Part shown: one piece after another, positions 43,775 through 53,187 of the stretch | Numbering within the stretch: position 1 is the stretch's first letter | Layout of the letters: every line of letters begins with the position of its first letter | Notes under the pieces: model-generated | What the model saw: only the letters and a program-made list of their open reading frames with translations | Told to the model about the DNA's origin: nothing | Databases searched by the model: none | Assembly: GCF_903645355.1 (NCBI RefSeq) | Contig: NZ_CAHJXR010000001.1 | Coordinates: 62,001 to 126,000 of the forward strand | Direction of reading: 5' to 3' | Origin: Schaalia sp. Marseille-Q2122 | Lineage (GTDB): Bacteria > Actinomycetota > Actinomycetes > Actinomycetales > Actinomycetaceae | Length of the DNA: 64,000 nucleotides | Program-made: the position numbers and the translations under genes

Positions 43775-44422
43775 ATGAGCACCCAGCCCTACTTTGAGGC
43801 TATTGCCCGCCAGATGCCCCAGGCGCGCTACGTCCTGCCCTCCTTCGAGGAGCGCACCGCCTATGGCTTCAAACGCCAAGACCCCTACGCCAAGCTCTTC
43901 GAAGACCGTATTGTCTTTATGGGCGTTCAGGTTGATGACGCTTCAGCTGATGACGTCATGGCTCAGCTCCTGGTTCTTGAATCTCAGGATCCCGATTCGC
44001 TGATCACCATGTACATCAATAGCCCCGGCGGCTCCTTCACCGCAATGACTGCCATCTACGACACCATGCAGTACATCAAGCCTCAGATCCAGACGGTATG
44101 CCTGGGGCAGGCTGCCTCGGCTGCTGCTGTCCTGCTTGCTGCGGGCTCTCCGGGCCGCCGTTTGGCCCTGCCCAACGCCCGCGTGCTCATTCACCAGCCT
44201 GCGATGGAAGGCATGCACGGACAGGCTTCTGACATTCAGATTTTGGCCGACGAACTCGACCGTATGCGCGCATGGCTGGAAGACACTCTGGCCGCCCACT
44301 CCAACACCCCTGTTGAGCAGGTGCGTCGCGACATTGACCGCGACAAGATCCTCACCGCACAGCAGGCGTTGGAGTATGGACTCATCGACCAGGTGCTTGC
44401 CTCCCGTAAGGGCAATGCCTAA
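43775..44422 (+). CDS. clpP2: ATP-dependent Clp protease proteolytic subunit 2
   Basis: 215-residue partner of ClpP1. The N-terminal segment (SFEERTAYGFKRQDPYAKLFEDR) is the actinobacterial ClpP2 form. INSPGGSFTAMTAIYDTMQ, then GQAASAAAVLLAAG with the catalytic Ser, then RVLIHQPAMEG with the His. It starts 2 bp after clpP1. The partner gene clpX, normally next, is displaced 7.5 kb downstream by a sugar operon on the other strand. Confidence 0.96.
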   Translation: MSTQPYFEAIARQMPQARYVLPSFEERTAYGFKRQDPYAKLFEDRIVFMGVQVDDASADDVMAQLLVLESQDPDSLITMYINSPGGSFTAMTAIYDTMQYIKPQIQTVCLGQAASAAAVLLAAGSPGRRLALPNARVLIHQPAMEGMHGQASDIQILADELDRMRAWLEDTLAAHSNTPVEQVRRDIDRDKILTAQQALEYGLIDQVLASRKGNA

Positions 44423-44496
44423 GCAACACACCACTCAGTAACTGGCCCCTCGCTGACAGGCGCATAAGAAAAATGGGGCACAGTGACAACGCTGGG

Positions 44497-44532
44497 AAGA
44501 GGGCGGCTGCGTAGTGCAGCCGCCCTCTTTCC
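44497..44532 (+). terminator. Terminator after clpP2
   Basis: 14-bp stem AAGAGGGCGGCTGC / GCAGCCGCCCTCTT, GTAGT loop, short T-run. Lies between convergent clpP2 and the oxidoreductase gene. Confidence 0.85.
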
Positions 44533-44580
44533 ATGCATCTTCCCAGGTCAATTCAGCCCATGCTGGTAATGCCCCTTCAA

Positions 44581-45765
44581 CTACCGTGAAGCCTCACTGA
44601 GGCGGTGTGGTGGAATCTGCTCAGGCATACTGCCATTGCGAACGGAACGCGCCCCCATGACTGCCGTGGCAACAGCATCACGCGCAGCCAGCGGGTTTGC
44701 AAGATGTTCTGCTTCAGAACGGGCCGCACCCTGGGCAATGATCGACACAAACTCAGCCATCGTGAGTTTATCGGCATCGCCATGACCACCCAAGTCGCCG
44801 ACAATGGGGTACTCCTCATCGCCTTCAGGAGCGAAAGTGTGCCGTCTATTCCACACGCGCACGGCACCACCTTCACCGTCTCCAAAGTTCTCTAAACGCC
44901 CCGCATCACCAATGACGGTGTAGTTACGCCAGTAGTCTGGCGTGAAGTGACATTGCTGGTAGGAAGCGAGAACACCATTGTCTAGACGCATCTGCAGCAT
45001 GGAAATATCTTCAACGTCGATGATGGGATTCAGGTTGCGCTGTGCTCGCGGCGGCCAGTTATCCATAGAAAACCACTCGGGCATCGTCATATCTGAGTTG
45101 TCTCGACGAGAATCAATATCTCCATAGATCATGAGGTCGCCCATTCCCTGGACCACAGACGATGACGCTCCCGCAAGGAAGTGGATGACATCAATATCAT
45201 GCACGCCCTTCTGGAGTAGCAAAGTGCCCGCCCGTGAGCGATCCGCATGCCAGTCCTTGAAGTAGTAGTCACCCCCATTACCAACAAAATGGCGGCACCA
45301 CACGGCCTGAACCTGACCAATGGCGCCCTCGTCAATGAGGCGCTTCATCAGCGTAATCACCGACATGTGCCGCATATTGTGCCCAACATATAAGGGTGTG
45401 CCAGTGGATGCCGCGAGATCAACGAGGGCATCTGAGTCCTCTAAGGATATGGACATCGGTTTTTCGAGGTAGACGGGGATACCCGCCTGCAAGAGAAGTT
45501 CCGCGACGGCTTTGTGCGTATCATCCGGGGTGCAGACGATGGCACCACGTACACGCCCACTGCCGGGGCCTCCGGTGTGGGCGATGAGTTCTTCTACGGA
45601 ACTGAGGACGTCGATATCACCAAAGAGTTCGCGGGCTCGGCCTCGTCCTGCTTCCGTGGTGTCCACTGCCCACGCGATCCGGGAGCCGGGCTCAACGGAG
45701 GGGATGTGTTTGCCGATGGTGGCGCGGGCACCGCAGCCAATGATCGCGTAACGGTGGTTTGTCAT
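44581..45765 (-). CDS. Gfo/Idh/MocA-family oxidoreductase
   Basis: 394-residue NAD(P)-dependent dehydrogenase acting on sugars or inositols. The Rossmann motif is YAIIGCGARATIGKH; the conserved EKP is in VYLEKPMSISLED, holding the substrate lysine. The C-terminal beta-sheet dimer domain contains LLQKGVHDIDVIHFL, with the family's catalytic His region. The ATG at 45765 has AAGGAG upstream. Last gene of the reverse-strand operon ROK-SBP-permeases-fucosidase. Oxidation of the released fucose or a linked sugar is a reasonable guess. Confidence 0.85.
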   Translation of the reverse strand: MTNHRYAIIGCGARATIGKHIPSVEPGSRIAWAVDTTEAGRGRARELFGDIDVLSSVEELIAHTGGPGSGRVRGAIVCTPDDTHKAVAELLLQAGIPVYLEKPMSISLEDSDALVDLAASTGTPLYVGHNMRHMSVITLMKRLIDEGAIGQVQAVWCRHFVGNGGDYYFKDWHADRSRAGTLLLQKGVHDIDVIHFLAGASSSVVQGMGDLMIYGDIDSRRDNSDMTMPEWFSMDNWPPRAQRNLNPIIDVEDISMLQMRLDNGVLASYQQCHFTPDYWRNYTVIGDAGRLENFGDGEGGAVRVWNRRHTFAPEGDEEYPIVGDLGGHGDADKLTMAEFVSIIAQGAARSEAEHLANPLAARDAVATAVMGARSVRNGSMPEQIPPHRLSEASR

Positions 45766-45872
45766 GCGTTTCTCCTTTGTCACGGCTCCAGGGGTGTTAG
45801 ATGGGTGCAGGAAAACCCTGGAGGCTGGCAGCACGAGCGCCAGTCTCCAAAGGTTGTCATCACCGCAGGTCA

Positions 45873-47231
45873 TCAACTCCGCAGGGTTATTTCAACGACA
45901 GTATCATCGGCATCGGGCAGTGCGTAGGTAAATGAATCGTCGCCGCCTTCAGGCCCGAAAGCAACGAAAGTCAGGTCCGGGTAGGCCTCGATCACCCACG
46001 AGGACGCCAGGTGCAGGTCCTGTCCGTTGGCGAGCAAACGTACCGACTCGATATCCTCGGCGCGGACGCCCGGCAGGGGCAGGGGGCCAACGGGCTGTTC
46101 GAGGACGTGGGCGTACAGGTGGCGACCGCGCTGCGTCCAGCGCCCCCACTCGGGTTTGGGCAGGGCCGAACCTTCAGCGCCCTTAATCGACGCCACATTC
46201 GCGGACAGCCATCGACCAAGGTAGCGCAGTACTTCCGCAGATTCTGCGGGGATGACACCGTCAGCATCCGGGCCCACATTGAGCAGCAGATTGCCGCCCT
46301 TGCTGACCACCTCAACGAGCTTTCGCACCAGGGTTTGGCCAGACTTGTACTCGCGGTCACTGTGGTGCCACGCCCAGTGGTTATTCAAGGTGACGCAGGA
46401 TTCCCACGGCACAGGGGAACCATCCTCAGCGAGGATCCCTTCCGGTGGCACGATCTGCTCAGGAGAGACGAAGTCGCCGCAGTAGGACGAGGGCGTGTCC
46501 GTGACGATACTGCCAAAGCCTGAAGCGGACACTTCCAGGCGGTTATCGACGATGACGTCGGGCTGGTGGCGGCGAACCATGGACATGAGTTCGGAGGCTC
46601 GCCAGGCTTCACCGTTGAGGTCGTCGTAGGAGAAGTCGAACCACAGGATGTCAAGCTTCCCATAGCGGGTGCACAGTTCTTCCACCTGCGCGTGCATGAG
46701 GTCTAGGTAGCGGTCGAAGTCATGGGTGCGCCCTGCGAAAGCGGGGTTATTGCGTTCGGGGTGGAAGCTGTCACCGTAGTGCGGGTAGTCGGGGTGGGAC
46801 CAGTCAATGAGTGTGAAGTACAGGCCCACGCGGATGCCGCGCTTTCGGAAGGCTTCGAGGAATTCGGCGACAAAGTCCCGTTTGGGGGTCATTGCTGCTG
46901 AGGTGAAGGTTGAGTGTTGAGAGTCGAAGAGGCAGTAGCCGTCGTGGTGTTTGGCGGTGAGGACCGCGTACTCCATGCCCGCTTCTTGGGCGAGGGCGGC
47001 CCAGGCGTCAAAGTCGACGGATTGGGGGTTGAAAGCGTGGGTCCAGGGGGCGTAGTCCTCGGCGCTCATTTCTTCGTGCGAGCGCACCCATTCGCCTCGT
47101 CCGAGCGTGGAGTACACGCCCCAGTGGATGAACATGCCCAGGCGTGCGTGGCGGAACCATTCGGAGCGGGCGAAACGTTCGGGGACGGGGGTGCGTTGGT
47201 AGGGCGCGCTGGTGGGAAGCTGCGTAGTCAT
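45873..47231 (-). CDS. Alpha-L-fucosidase, GH29 family
   Basis: 452 residues, no signal peptide, so cytoplasmic. GH29 motifs: RLGMFIHWGVYSTLGRGEW, EYAVLTAKHHDGYCLFDS and the nucleophile segment LDILWFDFSYDD. VVSKGGNLLLNVGPDADG ends the barrel and a small beta domain follows. The active-site motif is more canonical (WFDF) than that of the fucosidase at 16.3 kb, and the two differ elsewhere, so they probably cut different linkages. ATG at 47231 chosen over an upstream TTG. Fourth structural gene of the island operon. Confidence 0.88.
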   Translation of the reverse strand: MTTQLPTSAPYQRTPVPERFARSEWFRHARLGMFIHWGVYSTLGRGEWVRSHEEMSAEDYAPWTHAFNPQSVDFDAWAALAQEAGMEYAVLTAKHHDGYCLFDSQHSTFTSAAMTPKRDFVAEFLEAFRKRGIRVGLYFTLIDWSHPDYPHYGDSFHPERNNPAFAGRTHDFDRYLDLMHAQVEELCTRYGKLDILWFDFSYDDLNGEAWRASELMSMVRRHQPDVIVDNRLEVSASGFGSIVTDTPSSYCGDFVSPEQIVPPEGILAEDGSPVPWESCVTLNNHWAWHHSDREYKSGQTLVRKLVEVVSKGGNLLLNVGPDADGVIPAESAEVLRYLGRWLSANVASIKGAEGSALPKPEWGRWTQRGRHLYAHVLEQPVGPLPLPGVRAEDIESVRLLANGQDLHLASSWVIEAYPDLTFVAFGPEGGDDSFTYALPDADDTVVEITLRS

Positions 47232-47297
47232 GGGTTGCTTGTCCAAATGAGGTTCGGGTGGTGGCGGGGTGGTGGGGGGGGCAGAGTGTGGGGAGGG

Positions 47298-48188
47298 TTA
47301 GCTCTTGACGGCTCCTGCTACCATGCCCGACACGATGTGCTTTTGGGCGAAGAGGTACACGGTGAGGACCGGGATCACTGACACAACGATGTTGGCGCAT
47401 ACGAGGGCGTAGTTGTAGCTGTGGAGACCCTGGAAGTTGAACACGGTCATGGGCATGGTCCACTTGTCCTGGTTGGGCATGAGGAAGAGGACGTTTTGGA
47501 ACTCGTTCCATGCGAAGGTGACAAGTAGGACGATGCAGGTGACGCTCGCGGGCTTGAGGAGGGGCAAGATGACCTGGAAGAAGGTGCGCATGGGGCTTGC
47601 GCCGTCCATGATGGCGGCCTCGTCGAGCTCGCGGGGGAGGCGCTGGATGAAGCCCACGTACATGAGGGTAATGAAGGGGATCTGGATGCCAACGTCAACG
47701 AGGATCAGCCCGGTGAAGGTGCCGTAGAGGCCCAGGATTTGGAGGACCTTAATGGCGGGGATGAAGCTGAAGGGGGCGATCATGCCTGCCAGGAGGTACT
47801 GGTAGGCGCGCACAGTGAAGGTGGTGCGTGAGCGGGCAATGACGTAGGCGGCCATTGCGCAGACGACGACGGTGACAGAAGTGACGCCGACGGCGACGAT
47901 GAGGCCGTTGAGGAGGCCTCGGGCGACACCTGGGGTGGATAGGACCGTCAGGTAGTTGTCCCAGCGCCACTGTTCGGGCAGGGCAAAGTCCATGACCTTG
48001 GATTCGCGGTCGGACTTGACGGAGGTGAGGAGCACGAGGGAGAGGGGGATGACGTAGGTGGCGGTAATGAGGAAGGCGACGAGGTAGACCGCCAGGGATA
48101 CGAGGGGATTGCTGGCGGTGGCGCCCAGGCGTCGCAGGGAGGGGAGGGCGCGCGGGCTGCGCGAGGGAGTGCGGGTGATGGTGCTCAT
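47298..48188 (-). CDS. Carbohydrate ABC transporter permease (MalG type)
   Basis: 296 residues with six helices. The EAA loop is LDEAAIMDGASPMRTFFQVI, which docks the ATPase. The N-terminus is basic and the end, QKHIVSGMVAGAVKS, is the usual MalG-type C-terminus. It overlaps the upstream permease by ATGA. The operon has no ATPase gene, so a shared MsiK-like ATPase encoded elsewhere is presumed. Confidence 0.9.
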   Translation of the reverse strand: MSTITRTPSRSPRALPSLRRLGATASNPLVSLAVYLVAFLITATYVIPLSLVLLTSVKSDRESKVMDFALPEQWRWDNYLTVLSTPGVARGLLNGLIVAVGVTSVTVVVCAMAAYVIARSRTTFTVRAYQYLLAGMIAPFSFIPAIKVLQILGLYGTFTGLILVDVGIQIPFITLMYVGFIQRLPRELDEAAIMDGASPMRTFFQVILPLLKPASVTCIVLLVTFAWNEFQNVLFLMPNQDKWTMPMTVFNFQGLHSYNYALVCANIVVSVIPVLTVYLFAQKHIVSGMVAGAVKS

Positions 48189-49075
48189 TCTGCATCGGCC
48201 TGACTGCGTTGGATGACAAAGTGGATGGCAAACGCGATGGTGGTGATGAGGACGAATTGGGCGAAGCTCGCGGCTGCGGGCAGGGCCAGGGAGCCGGTGA
48301 CCAGCTGCTTGGCGATGAAGGTGGAGATCACCTCGGTGGCGTGCCCGGGGCCGCCGCCGGTGGTGGCGTAGATGATGTCGAAGGCCTTCATGCCGGAGAT
48401 GAAGGTGAGTAGGAGTGCGAGGTTAATGGCGTGGGCGACGAGGGGGAGCTTGATGGACCAGATGGTGCGCAGGGGGCCTGCGCCGTCGATCTTTGCCGCT
48501 TCGAGTGCGTCTTGGGGGACGGATTGGAGGGCGGCGAGGACGATGACGACGGTCCAGCCCACGCCGATCCACACGTCGATACCTGCCACAGTTACCAGTG
48601 CGGTGTCGAAGTCCCCGAGCCAGGGGCGAGTGATTGCGCCGAGTCCGACGACTTCAAGGAATTGATTGACAATGCCATCGGAGTCAAGTAGGAAGTTGAA
48701 GACCATGCCGACGACCACCAGAGAGATCATGATGGGGGCGTAGACCAGTGCGCGAAGGAAGTCTCGTCCGATGAAACGTTGGTCCATGAAGAGGGCTAAG
48801 AGGACGCCAATCCCGGTTTTTCCTATGGTCACAAGGAAGGCGAAGAGGAATTGGTTGAGTACGGCGGGAAGGAACTGGCCGGTGGAGGAAAAGAGGGTGT
48901 AGTAGTTCGTCAAGCCCACGAACTTCATCGTTGAGGACGTGAGCGTGGCGTCGGTCAGAGACAGGCCCAGGCCGACGAAGGCGGGGATGATGTAAAAGAC
49001 GGTGAAGATGATGAGTGCCGGTGCGAGGAAGTACGAGGGGTACATGCGTGCGCGGCGGCGAGAGGAAGCAAACAC
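48185..49075 (-). CDS. Carbohydrate ABC transporter permease (MalF type)
   Basis: About 296 residues, six helices. The EAA loop is PQDALEAAKIDGAGPLRTIW, and FDIIYATTGGGPGHATEV is the family's conserved periplasmic loop. Start set at GTG 49075 because AGGAGG lies 4 bp before it; the in-frame ATG at 49093 has no site. Heterodimer with the MalG-type subunit. Confidence 0.9.
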   Translation of the reverse strand: MFASSRRRARMYPSYFLAPALIIFTVFYIIPAFVGLGLSLTDATLTSSTMKFVGLTNYYTLFSSTGQFLPAVLNQFLFAFLVTIGKTGIGVLLALFMDQRFIGRDFLRALVYAPIMISLVVVGMVFNFLLDSDGIVNQFLEVVGLGAITRPWLGDFDTALVTVAGIDVWIGVGWTVVIVLAALQSVPQDALEAAKIDGAGPLRTIWSIKLPLVAHAINLALLLTFISGMKAFDIIYATTGGGPGHATEVISTFIAKQLVTGSLALPAAASFAQFVLITTIAFAIHFVIQRSQADAE

Positions 49076-49124
49076 AGGTCCTCCTGAGCGCATTGTGAGA
49101 AGAGAAAGAGGGCGTGGCGAGGGC

Positions 49125-49155
49125 GGCCCACTACGCGTGTGGCGCGTGGTGGGCC
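49125..49155 (-). terminator. Intra-operon hairpin between binding protein and permeases
   Basis: 13-bp stem with one wobble, GGCCCACTACGCG / CGCGTGGTGGGCC, 15 bp after the binding-protein stop. It parallels the fbpA-fbpB hairpin and probably sets subunit ratios. Confidence 0.65.
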
Positions 49156-49169
49156 ACCCCTCGAAGGAA

Positions 49170-50480
49170 TCAGAATCCTTCGATGCCTGCAGCCTTACCT
49201 GAAGCGATCATGCCTTCAGCTTCGGCGGTGAGGAACTCATCGGCGCTCATCTTTCCAGCGACGAGCTGCTGGTAGGCGGCGATGAGGTCAGTCTCAGGTG
49301 CGGGCACTAGCGAGACCTTGTCGATAGCGAGGGTGGTTTCACCATTGGCGATTGCCTCGCTGACTTCCTTCATCGCAACTGGGGTGCTGTCGGGCACGGT
49401 GACGTCGGTGAAGTTGCTGATGCCGGGGGCGCCGTCCATGAACTTCTGGGCGATCTCCTTGGAGGACAAGAACGCGAGGAACTTCTTTGCCGCATCAATG
49501 TTTGCGCTGCTCTTTGCGATGTGCAGACCGTCGGCGCCAGAGACACCGAGCATGGTCTTGCCGTCCTTGGTGGGCAGGGGGAAGAATCCGATGGTGTCCT
49601 TTGCGCTTTCGTTGAGGTCAGCGAGGGCGCCGATCACCCAGGTGCCGTTGATGATCATGCCGGCTTTTCCATCAACGAGGTTTTGCAGGGATTCTTCGTA
49701 GGTGGCGGTCAGAACGTTGTCGTTGAGGTAGCCATTTTCAGCCCACTGTGCAAGGGCGGTGTATTGGTCTTTGAGTTCGGGGATGGCATCCCAGCGGATT
49801 GAGTTGGAGTTGAGCTTGCCGATGGTGTCGCCGCTGAGATTCATCAGGGGGTTGGTGGCATTGCGGTGTTGGAGCAGGGTCCACCCGTCTTTTCCTGCGA
49901 GGTAGAGGGGGGCAACGCCGGAGTCCTTGAGGCTCTTCATGGCCGCTGTGAGTTCATCAAGAGTTGTGGGGGTGGTGATCTTTGCGGCCTCAAAGACCTT
50001 CTTGTTGTAGAACACGCCGAAGGAGGCGCCGGGGGTGGGGGAGGGGTAGGAGTAGATCTTGCCGTCGCTGAAGGTGATAGAGTCGATGGAGGCCTTCGGC
50101 ATGCGAGAGGTGAAGTCCTCGCCGGAGAGATCTACCATCACGTTGGGAACATCGAACAGAGTGTAGGAGCCTGCGAAGATGTCGATATCGGTGCCGCCTG
50201 CGAGGCGGGAGCCGACCACGGAGTTGTAGTTCTCGTCGGGAACTGCCTGGAGGGTGACCGTAATGTCGTTGGCCGCATTAAATTCTTCGACGGCGGTCTT
50301 GAGTGCGGGTACGCCTGCCCACGAGGTGGGAACCACGTAGGTGATGGCGGTGCCGTCTGCGGCGGGTGCTTCGGCGGCTGCGGAGCTGGCGGTGTCGCCG
50401 GCTCCTCCTGAGCAGGCTGCGAGCCCGAGGGCGAGTACGCAGGTGCCTGCGATGGCGGTCATCTTGGAGGTTTGCTTCAT
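49170..50480 (-). CDS. Sugar ABC transporter substrate-binding lipoprotein
   Basis: 436 residues. Signal peptide with lipobox LAAC (Cys near residue 23), an Ala/Ser linker, then a cluster-B binding fold: TAVEEFNAANDITVTLQAV, GGTDIDIFAGSYTLFD, GVFYNKKVFEAAKITTPTT, and MIINGTWVIGAL. It binds an oligosaccharide outside the membrane. GAGGAG precedes the ATG. It begins 9 bp after the ROK regulator's stop, so regulator and transporter share a transcript. The ligand is probably fucosylated, judging by the GH29 gene downstream. Confidence 0.9.
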   Translation of the reverse strand: MKQTSKMTAIAGTCVLALGLAACSGGAGDTASSAAAEAPAADGTAITYVVPTSWAGVPALKTAVEEFNAANDITVTLQAVPDENYNSVVGSRLAGGTDIDIFAGSYTLFDVPNVMVDLSGEDFTSRMPKASIDSITFSDGKIYSYPSPTPGASFGVFYNKKVFEAAKITTPTTLDELTAAMKSLKDSGVAPLYLAGKDGWTLLQHRNATNPLMNLSGDTIGKLNSNSIRWDAIPELKDQYTALAQWAENGYLNDNVLTATYEESLQNLVDGKAGMIINGTWVIGALADLNESAKDTIGFFPLPTKDGKTMLGVSGADGLHIAKSSANIDAAKKFLAFLSSKEIAQKFMDGAPGISNFTDVTVPDSTPVAMKEVSEAIANGETTLAIDKVSLVPAPETDLIAAYQQLVAGKMSADEFLTAEAEGMIASGKAAGIEGF

Positions 50481-50489
50481 TGTTTCTCC

Positions 50490-51692
50490 TCATCGAGACG
50501 GGGTGCAGTCTGTGGTGCTGCGCTCCGAGAGTGGCGGGATGGGAATGGACAGTGGGGTCGCGTTGTGGAGGTGGTACTCCTGGGATGCGGCGCCCAGGGT
50601 GCGGAGTTCGAAGGTTTCGAGTCCGCGCAGCGCTGCTCCGAGGGCGGGGCCCCAGGTGGGCAGTGCTGAGACTGTGGTGGCAAAGGCTGGCCCGTTGGGG
50701 AGTTCTTTGCGCAGTGCGTTGATGACCTCGTTGACAATGACGGTGCTTCGGTGAACGAGGGGTCCTCCGAGGACGATCATTTCGGGGTCGGTGCTTGAGG
50801 CGAGGAAGGCGATTTGCTGGGCGGCGCGCTGGCAGAAATCGCGGATGGAGGTGCGTGCGGCCTCGTTGCCGTTGTCGCATTGGTGGGCGAGGTCGAGGAC
50901 GGCGGGCCAGCTTTCCCATTGGGTGAGTCGTTCGGTGGGAAGGTCAGAGGTGGAGTGGACGAGGTTGAGTTCGCCGGCGAGTTCGTGGACGCCGCGGCGG
51001 AGTTTGCCGTCGAGGATGAGGCCGGCTGCGACCTGGTACCACACGAGGGCGTAGATGATGTCGTTGAGGCCTCGGGCGCCGCCGATGCGTTGTTCGGCGT
51101 GGGCGGCGGCTTTGAGGTCGTTTTCGAGGATGAGGGGGCTGGGCAGGTTGGCGGGTAGGGTGTTGTCGATGAGGGCGTTGCGTTCGCAGATGCGTTGGGC
51201 GGTGCCGGAGGAGTCGACTTGGCCGCCGATGGCTCCCGAGAAGTAGTTGATGTCCTCGATGGGGGTGTGTGCTTCGTTGAGGAAGTTGTGGATTTGGTCG
51301 AGGATGAGGGCGCTGCGGGCGCTGGGGGAGAGGGAGCCGTCGGCGTCGATGGTGGTGGCGTGGTGGATGGTGCCTTCGAGGTCGAGGAGGAGGTAGCGGT
51401 GCTCGTGGCGTGAGATGTCGAGGACGCAGAGGGTGGCTCCGGCGGGGTTGAGGGAGAAGGTGGCGGCGGGGCGGCCGCCTTGGCGTCCGATGCGGGGTTC
51501 TTCTTGGGTGACGAATCCGAGGCCGATGAGTGTGTCGAGGTGGGCTTTGAGTGCGGGGCGCGAGAGGCCGATGGCGCTGGCGAGGGCGTGGAGGGGTTGG
51601 GAGGATGCGCGGCGGAGTTCGGCAATGCAGCGGGCGCGGCTGGCTGCGCTGAGGTCAGCGAGCCTGTCGGCGTGTACTGCGGATTCCTCCAT
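50490..51692 (-). CDS. ROK-family transcriptional repressor
   Basis: 400 residues. The N-terminal winged helix contains PLHALASAIGLSRPALKAHLDTL. The ROK body has the sugar-binding VHELAGELNLVHS block but lacks the usual CxCGxxGC zinc cluster: cysteines are scattered. VLGGPLVHRSTVIVNEV is the C-terminal ROK segment. Start at ATG 51692 (MEESAVHADRL) with AAGGTGG upstream; the upstream open frame crosses the operator. It heads the operon, so it is self-regulated, released presumably by the imported sugar. Confidence 0.87.
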   Translation of the reverse strand: MEESAVHADRLADLSAASRARCIAELRRASSQPLHALASAIGLSRPALKAHLDTLIGLGFVTQEEPRIGRQGGRPAATFSLNPAGATLCVLDISRHEHRYLLLDLEGTIHHATTIDADGSLSPSARSALILDQIHNFLNEAHTPIEDINYFSGAIGGQVDSSGTAQRICERNALIDNTLPANLPSPLILENDLKAAAHAEQRIGGARGLNDIIYALVWYQVAAGLILDGKLRRGVHELAGELNLVHSTSDLPTERLTQWESWPAVLDLAHQCDNGNEAARTSIRDFCQRAAQQIAFLASSTDPEMIVLGGPLVHRSTVIVNEVINALRKELPNGPAFATTVSALPTWGPALGAALRGLETFELRTLGAASQEYHLHNATPLSIPIPPLSERSTTDCTPSR

Positions 51693-51709
51693 GACGACCA
51701 CCTTGTCGT

Positions 51710-51736
51710 GACTTATGAAAGTGCGTTTAATAAGTC
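51710..51736. promoter_or_regulatory. Candidate ROK operator
   Basis: GACTTAT-N13-ATAAGTC, a perfect AT-rich 7-bp inverted repeat, 18 bp before the ROK start. The inner GAAA..TTTA adds symmetry. Spacing and composition resemble NagC/Mlc-type operators. Confidence 0.6.
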
Positions 51737-51896
51737 GAGGATAGGGGTCCCGAAGGAGAAATGTCAAGAAAAGGAGTGACTGTTATCCGATTGTGATTTA
51801 GGTGAAGAATAGGGCGTGCCACCGCGCGAAGACGTGCCCCCTCGCCTAGGCTGGAAGGAAAGATATGCCCATAACACGCCTCAGGAGGAAGCCGCG

Positions 51897-53147
51897 ATGA
51901 GCCGCCTGGTCGATAGCGACGAGCTCTTAAAGTGCTCATTTTGCACGAAGAGCCAAAAGCAGGTGCGCAAGCTCATTGGCGCCGGCAAGGTCTACATCTG
52001 CGACGAATGCGTTGAGTTGTGCAATGAGATCATCGACGAGGAACTCTCCGACACTCCTCAGACCGCCCAGACACCCCTGCCTAAACCCAAGGAAATATAC
52101 GCCTTCCTTGAATCCTGGGTGATCGGCCAAGAACGCGCTAAGCGCGCCCTGTCCGTCGCCGTCTACAACCACTACAAGCGCGTGCGCTCCCGCGAAGCCG
52201 GAAATGACGAGGATATGGCGGGCACAAAGTCCAATATCCTCCTCCTTGGCCCCACCGGCACCGGCAAAACCCACCTGGCGCGCTCCCTCGCCCGCCTCCT
52301 GCACGTGCCCTTCGCCATCGTGGACGCCACCGCCCTGACCGAGGCCGGCTACGTCGGTGAGGACGTTGAAAACATCCTCCTCAAGCTCATCCAAGAAGCC
52401 GACGGCGACATCAAGCGCGCTGAACGCGGCATTATCTACATCGACGAGATCGACAAGATCGGCCGCAAGGCAGAAAACGCCTCCATCACCCGCGATGTGT
52501 CGGGTGAGGGCGTCCAACAGGCCCTCCTCAAGATCATCGAAGGCACCGTCGCTTCGGTTCCTCCCCAGGGCGGACGCAAACACCCCCACCAAGAATTCCT
52601 CGAGATCGACACCTCCGGCATTCTCTTCATCGCCGCAGGCGCCTTCGCAGGCATTGACGAGATCGTCAAAGCCCGCCTGGGCCAGCGCTCCACAGGCTTT
52701 GGATCCGACCTGAAGTCCGCCTCCGAAATCGGCGACGTCTACGAACAAGTCACCCCCGAAGACCTGCATAAGTTCGGCATGATCCCCGAATTCATTGGCC
52801 GCCTGCCGGTCCTCACAGCTACCAAACAGCTCACCGAGGATGACCTCACCCGCGTCCTCACCGAGCCGAAAAACTGCCTGGTCCGCCAGTACCAGCACCT
52901 CTTCGAACTTGACGGCATGCAGCTGGACTTCACACGTGAAGCCCTGCTCGCCATCGCAGCCCTGGCCAACGAACGCCAAACGGGTGCACGAGGGCTGTCC
53001 TCCATCATGGAAAACACCCTCTCCGACCTCATGTTCGAGCTGCCCAGCCGCTCAGATGTTGCCCGCGTTCTCGTCACGCGCGACCTCGTTGAAGGCAGGG
53101 GAGACGCCGAACTCTACGCCGAACGCACCGACATTCGCAGCGCCTAA
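51897..53147 (+). CDS. clpX: ATP-dependent Clp protease ATP-binding subunit
   Basis: 416-residue AAA+ unfoldase feeding ClpP1P2. The zinc domain has [15 protein letters not shown] and [10 protein letters not shown] (four Cys). Walker [16 protein letters not shown], Walker [12 protein letters not shown], pore loop [10 protein letters not shown], and the ClpP-contact loop is in the C-terminal part near [11 protein letters not shown]. Arg finger region [10 protein letters not shown]. Start at 51897 with AGGAGGA 8 bp before. Its usual neighbours clpP1P2 are 7.5 kb upstream. Confidence 0.96.
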   Translation: MSRLVDSDELLKCSFCTKSQKQVRKLIGAGKVYICDECVELCNEIIDEELSDTPQTAQTPLPKPKEIYAFLESWVIGQERAKRALSVAVYNHYKRVRSREAGNDEDMAGTKSNILLLGPTGTGKTHLARSLARLLHVPFAIVDATALTEAGYVGEDVENILLKLIQEADGDIKRAERGIIYIDEIDKIGRKAENASITRDVSGEGVQQALLKIIEGTVASVPPQGGRKHPHQEFLEIDTSGILFIAAGAFAGIDEIVKARLGQRSTGFGSDLKSASEIGDVYEQVTPEDLHKFGMIPEFIGRLPVLTATKQLTEDDLTRVLTEPKNCLVRQYQHLFELDGMQLDFTREALLAIAALANERQTGARGLSSIMENTLSDLMFELPSRSDVARVLVTRDLVEGRGDAELYAERTDIRSA

Positions 53148-53187
53148 GCGCCCACCTCACAGAGAACCAACTTCGGGAGACACCCAT

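Noticed and set aside
44423-51896. Integrative element with integrase or att sites
   Set aside because: No integrase or transposase in the island, and no direct repeats were seen at its edges, so the mechanism of insertion stays open.
51936-52979. A 347-codon minus-strand frame
   Set aside because: Antisense to clpX; valine/glycine-rich shadow.
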